From Gammaproteobacteria bacterium (lineage in GTDB: Bacteria; Pseudomonadota; Gammaproteobacteria; UBA6429; Thiohalophilaceae): a DNA stretch of 10,043 nt. This document shows, piece by piece, positions 1-5,014 of this stretch. Each line of letters opens with the position of its first letter. The stretch's first letter is position 1. The notes beneath the pieces are model-generated. The model did no database searches and was not told the origin of the DNA. It worked only from the letters and a program-made list of their open reading frames with translations. The stretch spans positions 1 to 10,043 of the forward strand of contig JAOUOK010000028.1 of the NCBI GenBank assembly GCA_029880425.1, given 5' to 3'. A program made the position numbers and the translations under genes.

Positions 1-1
1 A

Positions 2-112
2 CCCGGACAGGCTATCGTCTTCTATGATGGTGAGGAGTGCCTGGGTGGCGGCACTATAATTTCTAATACACCACGCATATCAAGTACACCACGAATAGCT
101 AACGCCGACTAA
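2..112 (+). CDS. mnmA: tRNA-uridine 2-sulfurtransferase MnmA, C-terminal 36 residues (5' part outside window)
   Basis: The frame is open from the left edge to a TAA at 110-112. The visible tail begins PGQAIVFYDGEECLGGG and matches the conserved end of MnmA, where the final beta-barrel domain has a PGQ-VFY-GE-CLGGG-I pattern. MnmA is a cytoplasmic ATP-dependent enzyme that puts sulfur on C2 of the wobble uridine (U34) of the tRNAs for Lys, Glu and Gln. The catalytic cysteines and the ATP-binding loop lie upstream of the window and cannot be checked. The last 16 or so residues (repeated N-T-P-R-I and S-T-P-R-I) are a low-complexity extension past the usual end. hflD follows 31 nt downstream, the normal order in Gammaproteobacteria, which supports the call. 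Confidence 0.88.
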   Translation, partial: PGQAIVFYDGEECLGGGTIISNTPRISSTPRIANAD

Positions 113-143
113 TGAAATCAGCTAATTAAATAAAGAAATAATA

Positions 144-773
144 ATGGATCAATTTAAACAACGAACACTTGCTCTTGCTGGCGTCTTTCGTGCCGCGGCA
201 TTAACAAATACATTAGCCAATGAAGGCACTATCACTGATGATGATTTACGCATCAGTATTGAAAGTATCTTTACTACTGATCCTGATGAGGCTGTCCAGG
301 TATTTGGCAGTATTGAAAATTTATTACTGGGTTTCCAAACCATGATTTACCAGCTTGGAAAAAATACTGATTTTCGTAATATTGATATTGCTCGATACGT
401 TGTTGGTATGTTATTTCTTGAAAGACGCCTAATAAAGAATACACAAATGCTTGAAACGTTATCCAGCGGAGTAGAATTAGCCACCAGGCAATCTGAACAT
501 TTTTCCATTACACACGAGAATGTCATTGCCAATATTGCTGATCTTTATAGTCGGACTATTAGCGAACTGGGACCACGTATTATGGTGAATGGTGAACAAC
601 ATTATCTCACTAATACAACCATTTCAAATAAAATCAGGGCTGTACTCCTGGCCGGTATTCGAAGCGCAGTGCTATGGCAACAACTCGGTGGACGTCGCTG
701 GCATATTCTTTTTCAGCGAAATCGTTACATTAAAGAAGCAGAAAATTTTCTTAAAAAGATCGATACTATTTAA
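144..773 (+). CDS. hflD: HflD family protein (high frequency lysogenization protein homolog)
   Basis: The 209-aa product is close to the E. coli HflD length of about 213 aa. Family landmarks are TLALAGVFRAA at residues 8-18, the FLERRL segment near 91-96, LGPRI at 142-146, and the strongly conserved KIRAVLLAGIRSAVLWQQLG stretch at about 163-182, followed by a QRNR near 191-194. It is predicted to be a largely alpha-helical, peripherally membrane-associated protein with no signal peptide. In E. coli HflD was found because it interacts with the phage lambda CII activator; its normal cellular role is poorly defined. The ATG at 144 is preceded only by an A-rich stretch with a weak GAA-type Shine-Dalgarno sequence, so translation may depend partly on read-through from mnmA. 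purB, which follows hflD in E. coli, is absent here. Confidence 0.92.
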   Translation: MDQFKQRTLALAGVFRAAALTNTLANEGTITDDDLRISIESIFTTDPDEAVQVFGSIENLLLGFQTMIYQLGKNTDFRNIDIARYVVGMLFLERRLIKNTQMLETLSSGVELATRQSEHFSITHENVIANIADLYSRTISELGPRIMVNGEQHYLTNTTISNKIRAVLLAGIRSAVLWQQLGGRRWHILFQRNRYIKEAENFLKKIDTI

Positions 774-807
774 AATGCAGACAATAAAGCTTACTGCCTG
801 CATTTTA
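771..807 (+). terminator. Intrinsic terminator after hflD, probably bidirectional
   Basis: A 10-bp perfect stem (TAAAATGCAG at 771-780 with CTGCATTTTA at 798-807) surrounds a 17-nt loop. The 3' arm itself supplies the T-rich run, and the 5' arm is A-rich, so the hairpin works in either direction. It overlaps the hflD stop codon (771-773) and sits 14 bp from the stop of the convergent DsrE2-like gene, so one element probably serves both. The GC core is short and the loop long, so efficiency may be modest. Confidence 0.6.
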
Positions 808-821
808 TAAAGAGCATTTAG

Positions 822-1391
822 TTATGAAATAAAATATGCTGTCCTCGCATTCAGCGCTACTTCATACATTGCGGCAACACCACAGACATCAACTGGCACC
901 AACCATTCATCATCATCAAAACCCATTGTACCTAATGATGGTGAACATATTTGAAATTTAACACCTGATTCAACAGCAATTTCAATTTGTTCTTCAAGAG
1001 TATTCATTTGCCCTTTCATCATATAGTTAAACATTTTACGTCCAAAACCACCAAATGACATTTTAGAAGGTGGCAATGCTTTACTGTTAGCAGGTAACAT
1101 CAGGTTAACAAGCTTATGAGTAAATTTTTTACCTTTAAGTTTTCTCCCTTTTTTAATAACTGAACATCCCCAGAAAGTAAAAAACATAGTAACTTCCATA
1201 CCCATACCTACCGCACCATTTGCCATCATAAATGCAGCCATGGCTTTATCAAAATCTCCAGATAAAACAATGATGGATACCTTGTCTTCAGGTAATCTTT
1301 TTTCCATAGATTGCAATTGGGATTCGAGATCTGAGATCTTATCCACTAATGAAATATTATCTAATGTTGCGTTTTTAATTGCAGCGTTCAT
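822..1391 (-). CDS. DsrE/DsrF/DrsH-like family protein, DsrE2 subgroup
   Basis: This 189-aa cytoplasmic protein resembles the DsrE2 branch of the DsrE/TusD superfamily. Residues 1-35 are a charged N-terminal helix with a heptad-like pattern (LVDKISDLESQLQSMEKRL). The Rossmann-like core then starts at VSIIVLSGDFDKAMAAFMMA (38-57), followed by GMEVTMFFTFWG (64-75) and a basic, Met-rich middle. The cysteine at 149 (FQICSPS) falls where the family normally has its conserved Cys in a CxMS motif. Two further cysteines, C76 (FFTFWGC, usually Leu) and C170 (VDVCGVA), look atypical from memory. Related proteins pass persulfide sulfur between carriers in sulfur oxidisers, but many members are uncharacterised, so sulfur transfer is inference. 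The start ATG (1389-1391) has a good AGGGGA Shine-Dalgarno 6 nt upstream on the minus strand. It is divergent from the MarR gene, which is the obvious candidate regulator. No tusA or rhodanese gene is adjacent in this window. Confidence 0.8.
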   Translation of the reverse strand: MNAAIKNATLDNISLVDKISDLESQLQSMEKRLPEDKVSIIVLSGDFDKAMAAFMMANGAVGMGMEVTMFFTFWGCSVIKKGRKLKGKKFTHKLVNLMLPANSKALPPSKMSFGGFGRKMFNYMMKGQMNTLEEQIEIAVESGVKFQICSPSLGTMGFDDDEWLVPVDVCGVAAMYEVALNARTAYFIS

Positions 1392-1441
1392 ACTGATTCC
1401 CCTAAAAGTTTTCTTATATTTATGTAATAAATTTATTGTGT

Positions 1442-1453
1442 GTTATCGATAAC
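1442..1453. promoter_or_regulatory. Palindrome GTTATCGATAAC in the divergent promoter region, candidate operator
   Basis: This is a perfect 12-bp palindrome, 51 bp upstream of the DsrE2-like start and about 90 bp upstream of the MarR gene start. A related partial site, GTTATGATA, occurs at 1477-1485. Its position suits a repressor or activator acting on the minus-strand gene. MarR dimers usually bind imperfect palindromes of about 15-20 bp, so a bare 12-bp match is suggestive only. Confidence 0.35.
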
Positions 1454-1484
1454 TTGTATTAAGACTATTAAAATAAGTTATGAT
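1454..1484 (+). promoter_or_regulatory. Possible sigma-70 promoter of the MarR-family gene
   Basis: TTGTAT at 1454-1459 and TATGAT at 1479-1484 give a fair -35/-10 pair, but the spacer is 19 bp, longer than the preferred 17. The predicted start is near 1491, about 50 nt before the ATG at 1543. The -10 is the better half. The AT-rich surroundings make chance matches common. Confidence 0.3.
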
Positions 1485-1504
1485 AGTGAAATGGTTTTTT
1501 GATT

Positions 1505-1515
1505 GTTAGCCTAAC
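1505..1515. promoter_or_regulatory. Inverted repeat GTTAG-C-CTAAC, candidate autoregulatory MarR operator
   Basis: Five-base arms flank a single C, 27 bp before the MarR gene start and just downstream of its predicted transcription start, where a repressor would block transcription. The TTAGC..CTAA core resembles the known SlyA-type operator pattern (TTAGCAAGCTAA), which is bound by a MarR-family protein. A further CTAAC-like half (ACTAACTA) follows immediately. Confidence 0.35.
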
Positions 1516-1542
1516 TAACTATTAATAATAAACAGGCGAAAA

Positions 1543-1953
1543 ATGGAATCTTTACACGTTATTCAACTACTGGAAGCAACACAGATTTTTGAGAAAAAAT
1601 TAAACTTAGCATTAATGTATTCTGGTTTACGTATCCCTCAATTTCGGGCAATGTTGTTTTTAGAAAAATCAGGGAAAATAACGGTCTCTGATTTGAGTCG
1701 CTATCTTAATGTGACTCGTGCAACCATGAGTGTACTGACCAACGACCTGTTAAAGGCAGACATCGTAGAAAGTATAAAAAACCCAAAAGACAAACGTTCA
1801 TTTTATATGCGACTAACAGAGTCTGGTTTAAGACGTTTAGAATTAGCCAAAAAAGAAGTGGCAATAGTTGAAGAGAAAATTTCAAATGAATTTCCTGCAG
1901 ATACCATTTCAACACTTAATAAAATAATCATATCCATCATTTCAAAAAATTAA
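1543..1953 (+). CDS. MarR-family winged helix-turn-helix transcriptional regulator
   Basis: This 136-aa protein is near the usual 140-aa MarR length. N-terminal helices (residues 1-45) would form part of the dimer interface. The DNA-binding helices span about 46-75 (ITVSDLSRYLNVTRATMSVL and following). The wing at about 76-92 carries the characteristic Asp-Lys-Arg (D83-R85), and LTESG at 91-95 follows, as in most MarR proteins. The C-terminal helix ends in ISIISKN. It contains no cysteine, so a thiol redox switch of the OhrR kind is excluded and a small ligand is the likelier signal. An AGGCGA Shine-Dalgarno lies 3-4 nt before the ATG. It is divergently arranged with the DsrE2-like gene, so self-regulation and control of that gene are the natural hypothesis. 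No clear terminator follows; only a weak AT-rich 5-bp hairpin is present at 1953-1967. Confidence 0.85.
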   Translation: MESLHVIQLLEATQIFEKKLNLALMYSGLRIPQFRAMLFLEKSGKITVSDLSRYLNVTRATMSVLTNDLLKADIVESIKNPKDKRSFYMRLTESGLRRLELAKKEVAIVEEKISNEFPADTISTLNKIIISIISKN

Positions 1954-2021
1954 CTTACTAAATAAGTACAAAATTCAGATTTACCTTTTAGGTTCAAAGG
2001 GCCGCGCATAAAAACCAATTT

Positions 2022-2050
2022 CACGCTATAATAGCGTGCTTTTCAGCACG
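2022..2050 (+). promoter_or_regulatory. Probable acnA promoter: TATAAT -10 embedded in overlapping hairpins
   Basis: A perfect TATAAT lies at 2027-2032 inside a perfect inverted repeat (CACGCTA, TAA, TAGCGTG; 2022-2038). The right arm overlaps a second possible hairpin (CGTGCT at 2035-2040, TTTC, AGCACG at 2045-2050), so the two cannot form together. No good -35 is found 16-18 bp upstream (GCGCAT region), which suggests an activator or a palindrome-binding regulator. Predicted start is near 2039, giving a leader of about 78 nt. Confidence 0.45.
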
Positions 2051-2078
2051 AAAAAGAATTAATTACCAATAAAATCAA

Positions 2079-2098
2079 TAGGTTACGTATACAACCTA
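2079..2098 (+). promoter_or_regulatory. Inverted repeat in the acnA leader just upstream of the ribosome binding site
   Basis: TAGGTT (2079-2084) and AACCTA (2093-2098) are perfect 6-bp complements around an 8-base centre. The repeat ends 7 nt before the GAGGA Shine-Dalgarno (2106-2110), itself 6 nt before the acnA ATG. A third copy of TAGGTT occurs at 1989-1994. It may be an RNA hairpin affecting translation or a DNA site. The hairpin would be weak. Confidence 0.25.
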
Positions 2099-2116
2099 AT
2101 TTTACGAGGAAGTAAT

Positions 2117-4777
2117 ATGAGTAACAGTTTCAATTCTCGCGATGTCTTAAGCGTAAATGGCAAAGACTATGAGTACTACCGTCTTGATGCAATTAAAGGC
2201 AGCGAAAATCTCCCCTTCTCAATGAAAGTGTTACTCGAGAACCTGTTACGTTTTGAAGATAACTTAACTGTTAATAAAGAAGATATTGAAGCTTTAGCCA
2301 GCTGGGATCCTCAAGCTGAACCGAGCCAGGAAATTGCCTTTCGCCCTGCCCGTGTATTAATGCAGGATTTCACTGGCGTACCTGCCGTTGTAGATTTAGC
2401 CGCGATGCGTGATGCGATGAAAAATCTTGGTGGCAACCCGGACAAAATTAATCCATTACAACCTGCTGAACTGGTTATTGATCATTCGGTTCAAGTTGAT
2501 AAGTTTGGTAACAAGTCAGCGTTCGAAGAAAACGAAGCGCTTGAGTATCAACGTAACCAGGAACGTTATGCATTTTTGAAATGGGGACAAAAAGCCTTTT
2601 CAAACTTTAAAGTTGTTCCACCTGAAACAGGTATTGTTCACCAGGTTAATCTTGAATACCTGGCGCGTACTGTTTTCACTCAAACCAATGACGGTGTATT
2701 ACAAGTTTACCCTGACTCTTTAGTCGGAACCGATTCTCATACCACGATGATTAATGGCCTTGGTGTTCTCGGCTGGGGTGTAGGTGGTATCGAAGCTGAA
2801 GCGGCAATGCTCGGTCAGCCTATATCAATGTTAATTCCACAAGTAGTGGGGTTTGAATTAACCGGCCAATTACCAGAAGGCACTACTGCGACTGACCTGG
2901 TATTAATGGTAGTTGAAATGTTACGTAAGCATGGTGTTGTGGGTAAGTTTGTTGAGTTCTATGGTGAAGGCCTGGACAGTTTACCGTTAGCCGATCGTGC
3001 AACACTTGCCAACATGGCACCTGAATACGGTGCAACATGTGGCATATTCCCGATTGATGAAGAAACGATTAACTACTTACGTTTATCAGGTCGTGATGAA
3101 GACTCGATTGCCGTAGTTGAAGCCTATGCAAAAGCACAAGGATTCTTCCGTACCAAAGAAACGCCTGTTGCAAAATTTAGCTCAACTGTAAAACTTGACA
3201 TCTCAACGGTTGAGCCCAGTATCTCTGGACCTAAGCGACCACAAGATCGTGTACCTCTGAACAAGTCACAACCTATGTTCACTGATGCATTAAAAACATT
3301 AAAAGAAGAACGTAAATCTTCCAGCACAGGTACCTCATCAACTTCAATTAATGGTCAGGATGTTGAGATTAAAGATGGTGCCGTTGTTATAGCAGCGATT
3401 ACATCATGTACCAATACCTCTAACCCTTCGGTTATGCTCGGTGCAGGTCTAGTTGCACGTAAAGCACGTGAAAAGGGTTTAAATGTTAAACCCTGGGTTA
3501 AGACTTCGCTTGGTCCTGGTTCTCGCGTGGTATCAGATTATTTAGAACACGCAGGTTTAATGGATGACCTTGATGCTCTCGGTTTTAATGTTGTGGGTTA
3601 CGGTTGTACTACCTGTATTGGTAACTCGGGCCCCTTACCTGTCGAAGTGAGTAAAGCCATTGCGGATGGTGACTTAACCGTAACATCAGTTTTATCCGGT
3701 AACCGTAACTTTGAAGGTCGTGTCCATGCTGAAGTCCGCATGAACTACCTGGCGTCACCACCCCTGGTTGTTGCTTACGCGATTGCGGGTACCATGAACA
3801 TTGATTTACAAAATGATTCACTGGGCAAAGATAAAGACGGCAACGATGTTTACCTGAAAGACATCTGGCCAACTCAACATGAAATTCAGGATGTTGTTAT
3901 CGCAAATGTAACACGAGAACAGTTCACCAGTTCTTACCAGGATGTATTTGCCGGTAATGAGCGTTGGGCAAACCTCGCTTCACCTGAAGGTCAATTATTC
4001 GACTGGCAAAATGATTCAACCTACGTACAAAACCCACCTTACTTCACGGGTATGAGTAAAGAAGCAGGAACGGTTGAAGATATCACCGGCGCACGCGTAC
4101 TTGCGTTATTAGGCGACTCGGTAACAACCGATCATATTTCACCCGCAGGCGCGATTAAACAAGACAGTCCTGCAGGACAATACCTGCTGGATAATGGTGT
4201 TAATGCGTCTGACTTTAACTCGTACGGTTCTCGTCGTGGTAACCATGAAGTGATGATGCGTGGTACCTTTGCCAATATTCGTTTACGGAACTTGCTGGCT
4301 CCCGGTACTGAAGGTGGTATCACTTTACAATTACCAGAAGGTAAACAAACTTCAATCTACGAAGCTGCGATGCAATATCAAAAAGACGGTGTTGCAAGTA
4401 TTGTTATCGCGGGTAAAGAATACGGTTCAGGTTCGTCACGTGACTGGGCAGCTAAAGGTCCACGCCTGCTAGGTGTTAAAGCCGTCATCGCTGAAAGTTA
4501 TGAGCGTATTCATCGTACTAACCTTGTTTGTATGGGTATCGTACCATTACAGTTTAATGATGGTGATACAGCAGAGAGTCTTGGCTTAACAGGCCATGAA
4601 GTGTTCTCTATTACAGGCTTAAATAATGGTGAAGCTAAAGAAGTGAATGTTGTCGCCTCGGGTGATAACGGTGATATTACTTTTACTGCAAAAGTTCGTA
4701 TCGATACACCGCAGGAAATCATCTATATGCGTAACGGTGGTATCCTGCACTATGTTTTGCGTCAGCTAGCCAGCTAA
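2117..4777 (+). CDS. acnA: Aconitate hydratase A
   Basis: This 886-aa enzyme of the AcnA/IRP1 branch reversibly converts citrate to isocitrate via cis-aconitate in the cytoplasm, in the TCA and glyoxylate cycles. The length is close to the 891 aa of E. coli AcnA. Conserved blocks include [20 protein letters not shown] (about 76-95), IDHSV near 120, [20 protein letters not shown] (about 203-222), and the [4Fe-4S] ligands C431 (SCTNTSN), C497 and C500 ([13 protein letters not shown]). The C-terminal swivelling domain carries [28 protein letters not shown] and the [17 protein letters not shown] substrate-binding loop. All expected cluster and active-site motifs are present, so it should be functional. 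A short Ser/Thr-rich linker (about 396-406) precedes the first cluster cysteine. The start has a clear GAGGA Shine-Dalgarno. It forms a single-gene unit between its own promoter and terminator. Members of this branch can bind RNA when they lose the cluster, which is relevant to the structured leader. Confidence 0.97.
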   Translation: MSNSFNSRDVLSVNGKDYEYYRLDAIKGSENLPFSMKVLLENLLRFEDNLTVNKEDIEALASWDPQAEPSQEIAFRPARVLMQDFTGVPAVVDLAAMRDAMKNLGGNPDKINPLQPAELVIDHSVQVDKFGNKSAFEENEALEYQRNQERYAFLKWGQKAFSNFKVVPPETGIVHQVNLEYLARTVFTQTNDGVLQVYPDSLVGTDSHTTMINGLGVLGWGVGGIEAEAAMLGQPISMLIPQVVGFELTGQLPEGTTATDLVLMVVEMLRKHGVVGKFVEFYGEGLDSLPLADRATLANMAPEYGATCGIFPIDEETINYLRLSGRDEDSIAVVEAYAKAQGFFRTKETPVAKFSSTVKLDISTVEPSISGPKRPQDRVPLNKSQPMFTDALKTLKEERKSSSTGTSSTSINGQDVEIKDGAVVIAAITSCTNTSNPSVMLGAGLVARKAREKGLNVKPWVKTSLGPGSRVVSDYLEHAGLMDDLDALGFNVVGYGCTTCIGNSGPLPVEVSKAIADGDLTVTSVLSGNRNFEGRVHAEVRMNYLASPPLVVAYAIAGTMNIDLQNDSLGKDKDGNDVYLKDIWPTQHEIQDVVIANVTREQFTSSYQDVFAGNERWANLASPEGQLFDWQNDSTYVQNPPYFTGMSKEAGTVEDITGARVLALLGDSVTTDHISPAGAIKQDSPAGQYLLDNGVNASDFNSYGSRRGNHEVMMRGTFANIRLRNLLAPGTEGGITLQLPEGKQTSIYEAAMQYQKDGVASIVIAGKEYGSGSSRDWAAKGPRLLGVKAVIAESYERIHRTNLVCMGIVPLQFNDGDTAESLGLTGHEVFSITGLNNGEAKEVNVVASGDNGDITFTAKVRIDTPQEIIYMRNGGILHYVLRQLAS

Positions 4778-4800
4778 ATCATAGCAACACATAAAAATAA

Positions 4801-4828
4801 AAAACCGGTATTAATTACCGGTTTTTTT
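4801..4828 (+). terminator. Strong intrinsic terminator of acnA
   Basis: A 10-bp perfect stem (AAAACCGGTA at 4801-4810 with TACCGGTTTT at 4816-4825), a 5-nt loop and an unbroken run of seven T's (4822-4828) start 24 bp after the acnA stop. This separates acnA from the nifJ operon. Confidence 0.93.
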
Positions 4829-4838
4829 ATGCCTGTTT
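4819..4838 (+). repeat. 20-bp near-repeat, copy 1 (copy 2 at 4981-5000)
   Basis: The 3' half of the acnA terminator plus ATGCCTGTTT matches 4981-5000, just before the nifJ Shine-Dalgarno, at 18 of 20 positions (both CGGT, T-run, ATGCC, GTTT). It may be a small duplication or coincidence of T-rich sequence. Confidence 0.3.
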
Positions 4839-4842
4839 TTAT

Positions 4843-4857
4843 TGAAATACAATTTCA
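4843..4857. promoter_or_regulatory. Inverted repeat TGAAAT-ACA-ATTTCA upstream of the nifJ promoter
   Basis: This is a perfect 6-bp inverted repeat around 3 bases, centred about 79 bp before the predicted nifJ transcription start. That is a plausible distance for an additional regulator. No specific protein is recognised, and AT-rich repeats of this size can arise by chance. Confidence 0.2.
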
Positions 4858-4881
4858 TCAAACAACTAAGAAAACGAATTG

Positions 4882-4895
4882 ATGATATAGATCAA
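4882..4895. promoter_or_regulatory. Candidate FNR/Anr box controlling nifJ
   Basis: ATGAT-ATAG-ATCAA matches the FNR/Anr consensus TTGAT-N4-ATCAA at 9 of 10 defined positions with correct spacing. Its centre (4888.5) lies at about -40.5 relative to the start predicted from the TATACT -10, essentially the class II activation position. A second TTGAT half (4879-4883) overlaps in the wrong register. FNR-type proteins activate under low oxygen, which fits the oxygen-sensitive enzyme encoded downstream. Confidence 0.68.
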
Positions 4896-4916
4896 ATTAC
4901 TACAAGAAAGCTGAAC

Positions 4917-4922
4917 TATACT
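4917..4922 (+). promoter_or_regulatory. -10 element of the nifJ operon promoter
   Basis: TATACT matches the sigma-70 -10 consensus at 5 of 6 positions. The expected -35 region (AAATTA at 4894-4899) is poor and abuts the FNR-like box, as in activator-dependent promoters. The predicted start is near 4929, giving an mRNA leader of about 83 nt before the GTG. Confidence 0.55.
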
Positions 4923-5000
4923 GAAAATGGAATTTTATAAAAAAAATCAGTAACTCATTCTTTATAAGACATAAGTGGTACGGTATTTTTATGCCGGTTT

Positions 5001-5014
5001 AGGAGGAGTAAGTG
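5001..5014 (+). promoter_or_regulatory. Ribosome binding site fixing a GTG start for nifJ
   Basis: AGGAGG at 5001-5006, a full Shine-Dalgarno, lies 5 nt before GTG at 5012-5014. This decides the start in favour of GTG, and the resulting N-terminus (KTLTIDGNQAAAEIAH) is the normal family beginning. Confidence 0.9.

Noticed and set aside
589..810. 73-aa plus-strand frame overlapping the hflD 3' end
   Set aside because: It overlaps conserved HflD sequence and runs through the terminator hairpin, so it is not a plausible gene.
2035..2050. CGTGCT/AGCACG hairpin as a terminator of the MarR gene
   Set aside because: It is followed by A's, not a T-run, on the plus strand, and the overlapping TATAAT makes a promoter role more likely.
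2079..2098. Iron-responsive element before acnA
   Set aside because: The loop and stem lack the CAGUGN loop and bulged C of an IRE.
4879..4895. TTGAT-N7-ATCAA read as an FNR site
   Set aside because: The spacing is wrong for FNR, which needs N4. The register ATGAT-N4-ATCAA at 4882-4895 is the acceptable reading.
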